From Halomarina halobia (GTDB taxonomy: Archaea; Halobacteriota; Halobacteria; Halobacteriales; Haloarculaceae), in NCBI RefSeq assembly GCF_029338575.1, contig NZ_CP119993.1, positions 744,001-808,000 on the forward strand: a stretch of DNA of 64,000 nt, given 5' to 3'. The position numbers and the translations under genes were made by a program. The notes under the pieces were generated by a model. That model searched no databases, was not told the DNA's origin, and saw nothing but the letters and a program-made list of their open reading frames with translations. Below, piece by piece: positions 1 to 9,119 of the stretch (position 1 is the stretch's first letter; every line of letters starts with the position of its first letter).

Positions 1-98
1 AGATCGCCCGCGAGACCGGTGATTATCAGATTAGCGAGCTGCATTACGGGATGCATCGATTCGCCCCGGTCGGACCGAACGGGCGAGGTGACCGCTGA
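1..98 (+). CDS. C-terminal end of an upstream gene (truncated by window)
   Basis: An open frame enters from the left edge (codons in register from base 3) and stops at TGA 96-98, giving about 31 residues that include ARETGDYQ and ELHYGMHR. It lies 77 bases before the regulator start on the same strand. The fragment is too short to assign a family, and it is possible that the frame is open only by chance. Confidence 0.35.
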   Translation, partial: IARETGDYQISELHYGMHRFAPVGPNGRGDR

Positions 99-175
99 CC
101 CCGGGTCCCACGGCGCCGTTGATCGGTGACGGAGCGCCAGGCAACGCTTATGATCGCGAGTCCAGTGGATACGGT

Positions 176-1249
176 ATGGAAGACCGCGAATCCCTAAAAG
201 AAATCCTCACTGACGCGGGATTCTCGAAGTACGAGGCCGAGGTCTACCTCTCGGTTCTCGAACTCACGGATGCGAGCGTCGCAGACATTGCGGAGGTCTC
301 TCCTGTCCCCCGATCGCGGGTGTACGACGTACTCCGTAACCTCAAACGTGAAGGATACCTCGAGACGTACGAAAGGGGTTCGCTACGGGCACGGATCAGA
401 GATCCGTCCGCCGTCGTCGAGACCCTCACGGAACGTTCGCGCGACTTCGCTGAGGCTGCAGACGGTATCGAGGAGACCTGGGAGCAACCGCAGATAACGC
501 AGAACAGTGTTCGGGTATTCCAGGAACACGAGTCCGTTATCGCACACGCGCGCCAGCAGCTGGCGGAGGCAAAAAACATCGTTCACTTGGCCGTCTCGCC
601 CGACGAACTGAACGCGATCAGCGATTCTCTTAAGACGTTGCGAGAACGCGGCGTCGTCGTTCAGATCGTGTTGCACGAGGGTTCGGACGGGTTCGAAGGG
701 CCGGCGGCGTTCGATTCGCTGTATCCCGACGTGGCGACCGAAGTGCGATTCTGCGCGTCCCTACTCCCGTTCATCGTGTTGATCGATGGGGACCTGACGA
801 TACTCGGAGTGCAGAGCCAGCGCGGCAGGGAGTACGGGATGGTTGTCAAATACCATGTCCTCTCGTCCATCCTCCACTGGTATTTCCAGATCCAGCTCTG
901 GGAGCCCTGGGACGTAGTGTACTCGTCCTCGGAGGTCGACGAGATGACGTACGTGAGCATCCGCGAGCTGATCCGCGACCTCGAATCCGTACGCGACACT
1001 GGCGAGACGGTGACCGTGCGGGTCAAGGGGATCGAGACGTTGACAGGCGACCGAGTCACGATTACCGGCGAGGTGAACGACATCATGTACGTGGACTCTA
1101 ACGCCGCCACCGACCAGCCGTTCCGCCAGCCGTTCATACAAGCCGCCATCGTCGTCACCGACGAGTCGCGCGATTACACCATCGGCGGCTACGGCGCCAT
1201 CCTTGAGGACATCAGGGCGACTCGCATCACTATACTATCCGTGGAGTGA
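176..1249 (+). CDS. TrmB family transcriptional regulator
   Basis: This 357-residue protein has an N-terminal winged helix of TrmB type (about residues 1-75, with SKYEAEVYLSVLEL and PRSRVYDVLRNLKREGYLE). An effector-binding TrmB C-terminal domain follows, with a short beta-rich tail. TrmB regulators in archaea sense sugars and control sugar ABC transporters and central metabolism. An in-frame TTG lies further upstream, but ATG 176 is preferred because a TATA-like element (about 146-153) sits 23-30 bases before it and because the HTH starts there. The gene lies directly upstream of a CUT1 importer on the same strand, so it is the probable local regulator. A perfect palindrome before the binder gene is its best candidate target. 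The family call is firm; the ligand is unknown. Confidence 0.88.
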   Translation: MEDRESLKEILTDAGFSKYEAEVYLSVLELTDASVADIAEVSPVPRSRVYDVLRNLKREGYLETYERGSLRARIRDPSAVVETLTERSRDFAEAADGIEETWEQPQITQNSVRVFQEHESVIAHARQQLAEAKNIVHLAVSPDELNAISDSLKTLRERGVVVQIVLHEGSDGFEGPAAFDSLYPDVATEVRFCASLLPFIVLIDGDLTILGVQSQRGREYGMVVKYHVLSSILHWYFQIQLWEPWDVVYSSSEVDEMTYVSIRELIRDLESVRDTGETVTVRVKGIETLTGDRVTITGEVNDIMYVDSNAATDQPFRQPFIQAAIVVTDESRDYTIGGYGAILEDIRATRITILSVE

Positions 1250-1295
1250 CCCCACGTGGCTCGATCGAGATCTTGATTGCCCGTGAACCCGTTCA

Positions 1296-1319
1296 GTTTC
1301 CCGGTATTGTCAGGGAAAC
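1296..1319. promoter_or_regulatory. Candidate operator: GTTTCCC-N10-GGGAAAC palindrome
   Basis: Two perfect 7-bp arms (1296-1302 and 1313-1319) are separated by 10 bases and end directly against the TATA box of the binder gene. This position over the BRE/TATA region suits a regulator that blocks or assists TFB/TBP. The adjacent TrmB gene makes it the likely binder, which is inference. Confidence 0.55.
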
Positions 1320-1328
1320 GTTTATTAC
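1320..1328 (+). promoter_or_regulatory. TATA box for the solute-binding protein gene
   Basis: The stretch TTTATTA (1321-1327) lies 25-31 bases upstream of ATG 1352. This fits leaderless transcription, which is usual in haloarchaea, and supports the downstream ATG over the in-frame TTG at 1277. Confidence 0.55.
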
Positions 1329-1351
1329 CGGGGACTGCATTTCGCCACAGT

Positions 1352-2689
1352 ATGCCATTCACTACCAACAATAATCGTGTCGATAGACGAAGATTCATTT
1401 CGGCGACAGGTGCCGCGGGTGTGACGCTTCTCACGGGCTGTACAGGTGGCAGCGACGGTGGGTCGAACGGCGGCGGGAACGGCGACGGGGGCGTCTCGCT
1501 GACCATCAACATGTTCACGGGGCAAGCGACGGACAAGAACATCAAGGCCTTCGAGGAAGCTGTCGCCGCCTTCGAGGAGCAGACCGGCTACTCGGTCAAA
1601 ATCAAGGGTATCGCGCAGGCCGGACAAGTCATCAACCAGACCCAGACGGCGGTACAGGCCGGTTCGCCGCCGAACCTCGCCTTCATGCCGGCGGGCGGGC
1701 TCCTGGGCATGATCACCAACGACTTCCTCGAACCAGTCGGGGACCGCATCGACTCGGCGAAAACGTTCAGCCGTTCGGACTTCACCCGAGAACGGAAGTT
1801 CGACATCGCGTCACTCGGCGGTGAGGAAATTTACGGTGTGCCCGCCATGTCCGGCCACTGGGGTTCTCTCTACTACAATCCGGACATGCTCGAACAGGCG
1901 GGCTACGATCCGAAGAAGCCGAACTTCAAGACCTGGCCCGAGTTCCTTGACGTCGCGCGCGACGTTAAGGACGCAACTGGCGTGAAACCGATCGGACTCT
2001 CGGGCGCCGACCATATTCAGACGACGGTCCAGTGGTCTGGCTTCTTCCACACTACCGGTCGCGACTCCTGGCTGACCGACGACAAGTCCGACACAGTACT
2101 CGATTCCCAGCCGGGTATCGACGCAGCGAAGTTCGCTCAGACTGCCGTCGAGGACGGTCTCGTTCCGGACGGCATCGTGAACATGAACGGAATCGATCTT
2201 CGTGAACTGTTTAAATCGGAGAAACTCTTCGCCTACCAGACCGGGAGCTGGGAGAAGGCCATCCTCGACGAGCAGTCCGACGTCAACTACGGAATTACCT
2301 GGAACCCACAGCACCCCGATGGGCGTCCGTCCGGGTTCTCCGGCGGCTGGTTCTTCACCATCCCCAAGGGCGCAGAACACCAAGACGAGGCGTGGAGCCT
2401 CATCGAACACCTCATGAAGGTTGAGAACATCAGCAAGTGGGCCCAGCTCCCGCCGATCCTTACCGACGGTCTGAAAAACACCTTCGACGGGTTCCAGGAC
2501 GGCCTCGGCCGCGACGTCGGCGACATCTTCGTCAAGGAGATCCTGAACGCAGCCTTCCCGACCATCCACGCGAACCAGGGGAAGATGTGGGCAGCACAAC
2601 GCCAGGAGTACCAGCAATTGTTACTCGGTCAGAAGAACGCAGACCAAGCCATGGGCGACTTGGCTGACAAGGTCCGCGACCTACTATAA
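1352..2689 (+). CDS. Sugar ABC transporter substrate-binding lipoprotein (CUT1)
   Basis: This 445-residue extracellular solute-binding protein of family 1 (MalE/UgpB-like) captures sugar outside the cell for the two permeases encoded next. The N-terminus has a Tat motif, RRRF at residues 12-15, a short hydrophobic stretch, and a lipobox LTGC with the lipidated Cys at residue 30. A Gly/Ser/Asn-rich linker follows, which is typical of haloarchaeal lipoproteins anchored outside the membrane. The start at 1352 is chosen because the Tat signal begins there and a TATA box lies 25-31 bases before it. The binder, permease, permease and ATPase order indicates an importer operon under the TrmB-like regulator. 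The sulfatases downstream suggest a sulfated sugar or oligosaccharide as ligand, which is inferred from context only. Confidence 0.9.
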   Translation: MPFTTNNNRVDRRRFISATGAAGVTLLTGCTGGSDGGSNGGGNGDGGVSLTINMFTGQATDKNIKAFEEAVAAFEEQTGYSVKIKGIAQAGQVINQTQTAVQAGSPPNLAFMPAGGLLGMITNDFLEPVGDRIDSAKTFSRSDFTRERKFDIASLGGEEIYGVPAMSGHWGSLYYNPDMLEQAGYDPKKPNFKTWPEFLDVARDVKDATGVKPIGLSGADHIQTTVQWSGFFHTTGRDSWLTDDKSDTVLDSQPGIDAAKFAQTAVEDGLVPDGIVNMNGIDLRELFKSEKLFAYQTGSWEKAILDEQSDVNYGITWNPQHPDGRPSGFSGGWFFTIPKGAEHQDEAWSLIEHLMKVENISKWAQLPPILTDGLKNTFDGFQDGLGRDVGDIFVKEILNAAFPTIHANQGKMWAAQRQEYQQLLLGQKNADQAMGDLADKVRDLL

Positions 2690-2740
2690 GGGCGCCGAGG
2701 ACGAAATCCCCATCCCCAAATGCTTTTACTTCCCCTACCT

Positions 2741-2758
2741 CGTTCACACTGACGAACG
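2741..2758. promoter_or_regulatory. Inverted repeat CGTTC-N8-GAACG upstream of first permease
   Basis: Perfect 5-bp arms at 2741-2745 and 2754-2758 lie 27 bases before the permease start, downstream of a weak TATA-like stretch around 2721-2730. It could be an operator near the transcription start or a chance palindrome. It does not match the GTTTCCC palindrome upstream. Confidence 0.3.
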
Positions 2759-2784
2759 CATCTCGGCGCAATCCACGAAACACC

Positions 2785-3702
2785 ATGTCAGAAACCAAGT
2801 CAACACAGTCAGCCACCGTCTACGGTCGGATCAGAGACCGGCTGGAGAAGACCGGGTTCAGTCCGGGGGTCGTCTTCATCCTGCCGACGTTCCTGCTCAT
2901 CGCGGGATTGCTCCTGTACCCGATGATCAATACTTTCCTCCTCAGTCTCGGGATCACCGAGGGAGGGTTCACGTTTGCGAACTATGAGGCGATGGTCTCG
3001 GCGGACTGGTTCGTTCCGCTCATCAGAAACAGCGTCGTCTGGGTCCTCCTCGGTGCCTTGCTCCAGATCACCTTCGGGTTCGCACTGGCCCTCCTCTTGA
3101 ACACGAAGATCCCGGGGAAGAAGGTCCTGCGCGGTCTCTATCTCCTTCCCTGGATCACGCCGGCTGTCGTTGTCGCGCTGGTGTTCAAGTGGATGTACAA
3201 TCCCCAGTTCGGGATCATCAACCACGCGCTCATCCAGATCGGACTCATCGACTCGGCTATCGGGTGGCTGTCGAACCCTGACCTCGCGTTGTTCTCGCTC
3301 GTCATCGCGGGGCTCTGGAAGCGGTTCCCCTTCGTGATGATCATGCTCCTCGCTGGACTGCAAGACGTCGACGACCAGCTGCAAAACGCAGCAATCATCG
3401 ACGGAGCCCCGTACCTCGCCCGGATGCGTCACGTGACGCTGCCACAGCTAATGCCCGTGTTGAAGATTGTCGTGTTGCTTTCCGTCATCTGGTGTTTCAA
3501 CCAGTTCGCGATCATTTACGCCGCGACCGGCGGCGGCCCAGTCGGGTCGACGATGATCTTCCCCGTGAAGGTGTACGAACTCGGCTTCGAACAGCTCGAC
3601 TTCGGCCTAAGTACGGCGCTGTCGGTCTTCATGTTCGGCATCATGCTCGTGTTCATGATGGTCTACATGCGCGTCCTCCGTAACCGGGGGGTCGACCTAT
3701 GA
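2785..3702 (+). CDS. Sugar ABC transporter permease (MalF-like)
   Basis: This 305-residue inner-membrane protein has about six hydrophobic segments and the cytoplasmic EAA-type loop NAAIIDGAPYLARM followed by TLPQLMP, which docks on the ATPase. A charged N-terminus precedes the first membrane span (GVVFILPTFLLIAGLLLYPM). It is the first of the two membrane subunits of the CUT1 importer. The stop overlaps the start of the next permease by four bases (ATGA), so the two are translationally coupled and probably made in equal amounts. Length and motif match the MalF/UgpA group without the extra N-terminal domain of E. coli MalF. Confidence 0.92.
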   Translation: MSETKSTQSATVYGRIRDRLEKTGFSPGVVFILPTFLLIAGLLLYPMINTFLLSLGITEGGFTFANYEAMVSADWFVPLIRNSVVWVLLGALLQITFGFALALLLNTKIPGKKVLRGLYLLPWITPAVVVALVFKWMYNPQFGIINHALIQIGLIDSAIGWLSNPDLALFSLVIAGLWKRFPFVMIMLLAGLQDVDDQLQNAAIIDGAPYLARMRHVTLPQLMPVLKIVVLLSVIWCFNQFAIIYAATGGGPVGSTMIFPVKVYELGFEQLDFGLSTALSVFMFGIMLVFMMVYMRVLRNRGVDL

Positions 3703-4547
3703 GCGGTGCGAACGCGGAGTACGAATCCAAGGCGCGGCGGTACCTCCGGTACCTGCTGGCCTACGGTTTGCTCGGACTGGTACTCTTCCCGCTGTTCTGG
3801 ATCGTCAGCTCGTCGCTCAAGCCGCCGGCGACCATCTTCTCTGCCCCGCCAAAGCTGTTCCCAGCGCCAGGGGAGCTGACGTTCCAGCACTATCGAGCTG
3901 TACTGGACGGGCCCATGATGAATTACTTCCTGAACAGCGTGATCGTCACGCTGACCACGATGGTCCTGTCCGTCGTGCTGTCCGTCTTCGCCGGCTACGG
4001 CTGGGCGAAGTTCGAGTTCCGCGGCTCAACGTTCACGTCGACGTTCGTCATCCTCAGCCGCATTTTCCCTATCGTGGTTATTTTGGTACCGCTGTTCCAG
4101 ATCCTGAAGACGCTCGGCCTGCTGAACACGCACCCAGGGCTCGTACTCTCGTACTTCGTGTACACGCTTCCCCTCACCGCGTGGATGCTTAAGGGGTTCT
4201 TCGAGAACATCCCCGACAACGTGATCCGGGCAGCCCGCGTAGACGGCTTCTCCGAACTTCAGATTTTCGTTGAGATCGTACTTCCCATGGTTCGTCCCGG
4301 GATCATCGCGACGGCGCTGTTCTCCGTCGTCATCGCCTGGCAGGAACTCCTGCTGGCGCTGACTTTCCTCCAGGACGACAGCCTATACACGATGCCCGTA
4401 GCCCTACTGAGCCTCACGAACCAGTACACGATCAAGTGGGGCCTCATGATGGCGATGTCGTTCATCTTCATGCTCCCGGTCGCTATCCTGTTTCTCTTGA
4501 CCCAGAACTACTTCATTAAGGGGATCACCGGCAGGTCGTCGCTCTAA
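3699..4547 (+). CDS. Sugar ABC transporter permease (MalG-like)
   Basis: This 282-residue second membrane subunit has six predicted spans and the EAA loop IRAARVDGFSELQIF followed by VLPMVRPG. The N-terminal span is followed by an extracytoplasmic stretch with KPPATIFSAPP, typical of the MalG/UgpE group. The start ATG 3699 overlaps the preceding stop. It would pair with the 2785 permease to form the channel. The ATPase gene follows after 165 bases with its own promoter and Shine-Dalgarno site. Confidence 0.92.
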   Translation: MSGANAEYESKARRYLRYLLAYGLLGLVLFPLFWIVSSSLKPPATIFSAPPKLFPAPGELTFQHYRAVLDGPMMNYFLNSVIVTLTTMVLSVVLSVFAGYGWAKFEFRGSTFTSTFVILSRIFPIVVILVPLFQILKTLGLLNTHPGLVLSYFVYTLPLTAWMLKGFFENIPDNVIRAARVDGFSELQIFVEIVLPMVRPGIIATALFSVVIAWQELLLALTFLQDDSLYTMPVALLSLTNQYTIKWGLMMAMSFIFMLPVAILFLLTQNYFIKGITGRSSL

Positions 4548-4638
4548 AGGTTCCTCCTTCTCCTCTCGGTTCGTGCACCCAGGGAATCCTGATCGATCGG
4601 CGCGCGACGCGACGAATCGCACACATACTCGACGAAAT

Positions 4639-4707
4639 CTTTAATAGTTATGGGAGCTACCCCATGATCAATACAATGGTAATCGAGAAGCGACTAGACC
4701 GGAGGAG
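4639..4707 (+). promoter_or_regulatory. Promoter and strong Shine-Dalgarno site of the ATPase gene
   Basis: A TATA-like CTTTAATAG at 4639-4647 is followed by GGAGGAG at 4701-4707, five bases before ATG 4713. A good SD on a leadered transcript contrasts with the leaderless pattern of most genes here, and may allow extra ATPase synthesis apart from the permeases. Confidence 0.55.
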
Positions 4708-4712
4708 AGTCT

Positions 4713-5828
4713 ATGGCAACTGTTAGTCTCCGGAACGCAACGAAGCAGTACGACGACGGCGTAATCGGTGCCGAAGACATCGCACTTGACATCGAGGACG
4801 GGGAGTTCCTGATCCTCGTCGGGCCGTCGGGTTGCGGGAAGACGACGACCCTCGAGATGATTGCCGGTCTCCAGCGACCGACGAGCGGCGAGGTCGTCAT
4901 CGATGACGAGATCGTGAACGACATACCGCCGCAGGACCGGAACCTCGCGATGGTGTTCCAGGACTACGCCCTGTACCCCCACAAAACGGTCCGCGGTAAC
5001 ATGCTGTTTGGCCTGAAATATTCGACGGACATGCCCGAGGACGAGCGAGAACGGAAGGTGGAGGAGGTCGCCGAACTGCTTGGCATTGACCACCTCCTCG
5101 ATCAGAAGCCTGGGCAGCTCTCCGGCGGGCAGCAACAGCGCGTCGCGCTCGGGCGCGCCATCGTCCGTGACCCCGAGGTCTCGTTGCTCGACGAACCGCT
5201 GTCCAACCTGGACGCGAAACTCCGCACACAGATGCGGGCTGAACTCCAGCAGCTCCAAGCTGAACTCGACGTGACGATGATCTACGTCACGCATGACCAG
5301 ACTGAGGCGATGACGATGGGCGATCGCATCGCCATTCTCGACAAGGGGCACGTCCAACAGGTCGGGACACCGTCAGAGGTGTACAACCAGCCCGAAAACG
5401 AGTTCGTCGCGAAGTTTATTGGCTCGCCCAGCATGAACGTCTTCGACGCGACCGTCCAGGGCGGAACCGTCCAGACCGACGAGTTCACGCTGCCGGTCGA
5501 CGAAGTGAACGACCGACGCGACGGCGAGCGGATCCGCCTGGGGATCCGTCCCGAAGACATCGTCATCGACCCCGACCCAAACGGTGGGCTGGCGACTGCC
5601 ACGGTTTCGGTCGTAGAGCGACTCGGGAGCGAGAATCTCCTCCACCTCGAATTCATGGGTCAGCAGGTCGTCGCCCGGGTCGGCGAACACATCTTCCCGT
5701 CACAGGGTGACGCGGTCGGTATCGACTTCCCGCCCGAACAGGCCTACCTGTTCGATGAGGACGGCGAGACATTCAAATTCCGGATCGTCAAGTCCGAGGA
5801 CGACGTCGAGATCACGGGAAACCTCTGA
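4713..5828 (+). CDS. Sugar ABC transporter ATP-binding protein (MalK/UgpC-like)
   Basis: This 371-residue ATPase energises the CUT1 importer on the cytoplasmic face. It has Walker A GPSGCGKTT (about residues 37-45), a Q-loop followed by FQDYALYPH, signature LSGGQQQRVALGRA, Walker B with SLLDEPLSNLDA, and a switch His in VTHDQTEA. A C-terminal MalK-type regulatory region with OB/TOBE folds follows (from about residue 240, with IRPEDIVI). Length is normal for the family. Such ATPases often serve several importers, so the partner is inferred from position. The sulfatase gene starts 60 bases downstream without a clear TATA box, which suggests cotranscription. Confidence 0.93.
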   Translation: MATVSLRNATKQYDDGVIGAEDIALDIEDGEFLILVGPSGCGKTTTLEMIAGLQRPTSGEVVIDDEIVNDIPPQDRNLAMVFQDYALYPHKTVRGNMLFGLKYSTDMPEDERERKVEEVAELLGIDHLLDQKPGQLSGGQQQRVALGRAIVRDPEVSLLDEPLSNLDAKLRTQMRAELQQLQAELDVTMIYVTHDQTEAMTMGDRIAILDKGHVQQVGTPSEVYNQPENEFVAKFIGSPSMNVFDATVQGGTVQTDEFTLPVDEVNDRRDGERIRLGIRPEDIVIDPDPNGGLATATVSVVERLGSENLLHLEFMGQQVVARVGEHIFPSQGDAVGIDFPPEQAYLFDEDGETFKFRIVKSEDDVEITGNL

Positions 5829-5888
5829 CCTAGAACCGCATTCCACCCTCTCCCAACCGACCGAAGGAACCCACGACTTACCATTCGA

Positions 5889-7466
5889 ATGAACGATTTC
5901 AACGTACTCCTCGTAACCATCGACAGTCTCCGCGTAGACTGTCTGGGCGCGTACAACGAATCCTTCAGCATCGACGTCGAGACGAACAACTTCGACCGGT
6001 TTGCCGAGCGGGCGGCGGTCTTCGACTCCCACTATGCGGGGAGCCTCCCCTGCATGCCTGCCCGGCGCGAGTGGTTGACGGGAACCCAGGAGTTCCTCTG
6101 GCGGCCATGGGGTCCGGTCGAACCGTTCGACGAGACGCTCCCGGCGGCGATTCAGAGACACGACACCGTCTCGAAGCTGATCACCGACCACTACCACCTC
6201 TTCGAACACGGCGCTCGCGGCTACCACGAGGATTTCAAGGCGTACGAGCAGATCCGTGGCCACGAGACCGACGCGTGGAAGACGACGCCGTACGACCTCG
6301 ACCCCGACTTTCTGGCCAAACTAAAGGGTGACGACGACCCGTATGACGGGAAGAAGAAGAATAACACCAATTACGCGCGCAATGTCGCCGATTTCACCGA
6401 GGAGGAGGATTTCTTCGCTCCGAAGGTGTTCTCCCGGACGGCGGAGTGGCTGGCCGAGAATCAGGAGTGGGACCAGTGGTTCTGCTACGTCGACAGCTTC
6501 GACGTCCACGAGCCGTTTCACGTCCCCGAGCCGTACGCGTCAATGTATACTGACGAAGATCCGACGGATCCCGAACTCACGTTCTGGCCCGACTACGGGC
6601 CGACGGACGGGAAACCGTCGGACGCGGACACGGAGACCGGTCCGGCCGAACCGGGGGACTCCGAACTCTCCGAACGGGAGGAGGAATTCGTCCGCTCGCA
6701 GTTCGCCGGCAAGACGACGATGGTCGACCGGTGGTTCGGGCGCGTCCTCGATACGTTGGACGAGCAAGGGCTGTGGGACGAGACCGTGGTCATCGTCTCG
6801 TCCGATCACGGACACTACCTTGGCGACCACGGCTGGGTTGGCAAGCCCCTCGCGCCGCTGTACGACGTGCTTGCCCACACGCCGCTCATGATCTGGCATC
6901 CCGAGAGCGAGCGGAACGGCGAGCGCGTCGAGGAGGTCACCTCGGCCGTAGACGTGTACGCGACGGTACTCGACGCAATGGGCGTCGAGGATGTTGACCA
7001 CCGGCACAGCCGGAGCCTCGTCCCTTTCTTAGCCGGGGAGACAGACGACCACCGGGATTGGGCCGTCTACGGCTACTGGGGGTCGTCGGTCAACGTGACC
7101 GACGGGCAATACACGTACTTCCACCCCTGCAATGAGTCGGTCGACTCGTACTGTTACTCCGCCGGCATGATGAACACCGTCGACTGGATGGCACCGCCGG
7201 AGCCCCACCTCAATGCCGAACCCGATTCGCTCCCGTACACGGGTAGCCCCGTATGGCGGTACGCCGGCCCCTCGCACGGCCGCCACGATGAACCGATGCT
7301 ATTCGATACCGAGGCGGACCCGGACCAGGAACGCGACATCGCCGCCGAGCGGTCCGACATCGTTGAGGAGATGCAAGCGCTCCTCCTCGAGGCCCTGGCC
7401 GACCTCAACGCCCCAGAGTGGCAGTACGAACGGCTCGGTTTCGAACCGGCGCCCGACGCTGCCTGA
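5889..7466 (+). CDS. Cys-type sulfatase 1 (cytoplasmic)
   Basis: This 525-residue alkaline-phosphatase-fold sulfatase hydrolyses sulfate esters. The formylglycine motif CMPAR places the catalytic Cys at residue 55. An N-terminal metal-site region reads LLVTIDSLR, and a second metal region reads SSDHGHYLGDHGW. There is no Tat or Sec signal, so it should act inside the cell on imported substrate. It needs the FGE encoded at 14511 for maturation. It is closely related to sulfatase 4 (12694), with 188 identical bases in the middle of both genes. It follows the importer ATPase by 60 bases, which links uptake to desulfation. The sulfated substrate cannot be deduced. Confidence 0.92.
   Translation: MNDFNVLLVTIDSLRVDCLGAYNESFSIDVETNNFDRFAERAAVFDSHYAGSLPCMPARREWLTGTQEFLWRPWGPVEPFDETLPAAIQRHDTVSKLITDHYHLFEHGARGYHEDFKAYEQIRGHETDAWKTTPYDLDPDFLAKLKGDDDPYDGKKKNNTNYARNVADFTEEEDFFAPKVFSRTAEWLAENQEWDQWFCYVDSFDVHEPFHVPEPYASMYTDEDPTDPELTFWPDYGPTDGKPSDADTETGPAEPGDSELSEREEEFVRSQFAGKTTMVDRWFGRVLDTLDEQGLWDETVVIVSSDHGHYLGDHGWVGKPLAPLYDVLAHTPLMIWHPESERNGERVEEVTSAVDVYATVLDAMGVEDVDHRHSRSLVPFLAGETDDHRDWAVYGYWGSSVNVTDGQYTYFHPCNESVDSYCYSAGMMNTVDWMAPPEPHLNAEPDSLPYTGSPVWRYAGPSHGRHDEPMLFDTEADPDQERDIAAERSDIVEEMQALLLEALADLNAPEWQYERLGFEPAPDAA
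6372..6559 (+). repeat. 188-bp tract identical to 13183-13370
   Basis: Every base, including third codon positions, matches the equivalent stretch of sulfatase 4, while both flanks diverge at once. The identity resumes for about 14 bases after one mismatch at 6560. It encodes the segment running from RNVADFTEEEDFF through EPYASMYTDED. Confidence 0.9.
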
Positions 7467-7596
7467 CGCATTCGACTCCGTCGACGCGCCATTCTCTCGC
7501 CCGTCGCTCCCGAGAGCGGCGAGGCGGCCATTCGATCCCGGCGTCATCACCCGCTATACCGTACTTTCTTGGTGTTCCACGCCTTCGTGGGACTGT

Positions 7597-9060
7597 ATGC
7601 CCCCCACGAATACCGACGGAACTCCTGACAACATCCTGTGTATCGTCACCGACCAGCAGCGTCAGGACAGCATCGGCGCGTACGGCAACGAGTTCGTCGG
7701 CACGCCGAATCTCGACCGCCTCGCAGCCGAAGGAACCCGTTTCGATCGGGGGTACACGCCGACCGCTATCTGTTCACCGGCGCGGGCGTCGATCGTCACT
7801 GGCGTTTCGCCGACAACGCACGGCATCACCCGCAATCTCCGCGGGGAGACTACCATCGACGAGGACTTCCCTTGCTACCCGCAGTTGCTCCGCGACGCCG
7901 GCTACAACGTTGGACTGGACGGGAAGTGGCACGCTGGAAAAACCCCAGGGGCGTTCGGGTTCGACGGCGAACACTACCCTGGCTTCATGCACCCGATGCA
8001 CCACGATGACTACGAGGTCTACCTCGACGAACATGGGTTCGAGCGCTACTCTGAGGACGTCATCGATCAGTACCCGTCTGCAGACGCGGAGTACGCTATT
8101 GGCGGGATCGACACCCGCCCCGTGGAGGCGTCGTTCACGTACTTCATCGCCGAGCGGGCGATCGAGCGCATCGAGTCGTACGCGGACGACTATCCAGAGC
8201 GCCCCTTCTACATCGGGACGCACTTCTTCGGTCCCCACCGGCCGTACTTCATTCCGAAGGAGTACTTTGAGATGTACGATCCCGACGACGTTCACCTGCC
8301 GGAATCGGCGGTAAAAGAGTGCTTCGAGAATAAGCCGCGGGTGCAGCGGCACCGATATGAAAAGACGGACCTTCGGAACCTCTCGGTCGAGCAGTGGCGC
8401 AAAATCATCGCCCTCTACCACGGCTACGTCACTTTCATCGACGATCAGATCGGGCGTATCCTCGACACCCTCGAACGGGAGGGCCTCGCCGACGACACGG
8501 CCGTTCTGTTCACCACGGATCACGGTTCGTTCGTCACGGCCCACAAGAACCTCGATAAGGGCCCGCTGATGTATGAGGATATCTACAATATTCCAATGAT
8601 CGGACGCAACCTCGGCATCGACGAAGACGTCACAGACGAGTTCACCTCTCTCCTCAACCTCGCGCCTACTTTCCTTGACCTGGCTGGCGTCGACATCCCC
8701 GGCGTCTACGAGGGCCGCAGCCTCCTCGACATCGGGCGCGGCGTCGACGACTGGCGCGACCACGTCGTCGCCGAGTTCCATGGCCTGAACTACCCCTACG
8801 AGCAGCGCATGCTCCGAACTGACCGCTACAAGTTCGTCCTCAACGCTGGCGACGTGAGCGAACTCTACGACTTGGAGGCGGACCCTCACGAACTCACGAA
8901 TCGGGTCGCCGACCCCGACTACGCCGACACCAGGGAGCACCTGGAATCCCGGCTCGGCGAGATCCTCCGAGACCGGGAGGACCCGGAACTGCCGGAGGAT
9001 GAGTGGCTCTACCCCGCCCTGTCACCGATGTACTTCCCCCGAGTCGACGAGGATGAGTGA
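7597..9060 (+). CDS. Cys-type sulfatase 2 (cytoplasmic)
   Basis: This 487-residue sulfatase has the formylglycine motif ICSPARASIVTG with the catalytic Cys at residue 59. Its metal-binding region reads CIVTDQQRQDSIGAYG, and the distal metal region reads TTDHGSFVTAHKNLDKGP. The reading frame is open further upstream, into the previous gene, but ATG 7597 is the first start that gives a normal sulfatase N-terminus. No signal peptide is present. It is distant from sulfatases 1 and 4, so it should desulfate a different position or sugar. It lies 130 bases after sulfatase 1 on the same strand and faces sulfatase 3 tail to tail. Confidence 0.92.
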   Translation: MPPTNTDGTPDNILCIVTDQQRQDSIGAYGNEFVGTPNLDRLAAEGTRFDRGYTPTAICSPARASIVTGVSPTTHGITRNLRGETTIDEDFPCYPQLLRDAGYNVGLDGKWHAGKTPGAFGFDGEHYPGFMHPMHHDDYEVYLDEHGFERYSEDVIDQYPSADAEYAIGGIDTRPVEASFTYFIAERAIERIESYADDYPERPFYIGTHFFGPHRPYFIPKEYFEMYDPDDVHLPESAVKECFENKPRVQRHRYEKTDLRNLSVEQWRKIIALYHGYVTFIDDQIGRILDTLEREGLADDTAVLFTTDHGSFVTAHKNLDKGPLMYEDIYNIPMIGRNLGIDEDVTDEFTSLLNLAPTFLDLAGVDIPGVYEGRSLLDIGRGVDDWRDHVVAEFHGLNYPYEQRMLRTDRYKFVLNAGDVSELYDLEADPHELTNRVADPDYADTREHLESRLGEILRDREDPELPEDEWLYPALSPMYFPRVDEDE

Positions 9061-9119
9061 CGTTCGAGACGAGGCGATCGCGCGGCTGATAACACGCGGT
9101 CCCGTCCGACGAAACTGCC

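Noticed and set aside
119..178. A longer start (TTG 119) for the TrmB-like regulator
   Set aside because: The 19 added residues have no family match, and the TATA-like element fits a start at ATG 176.
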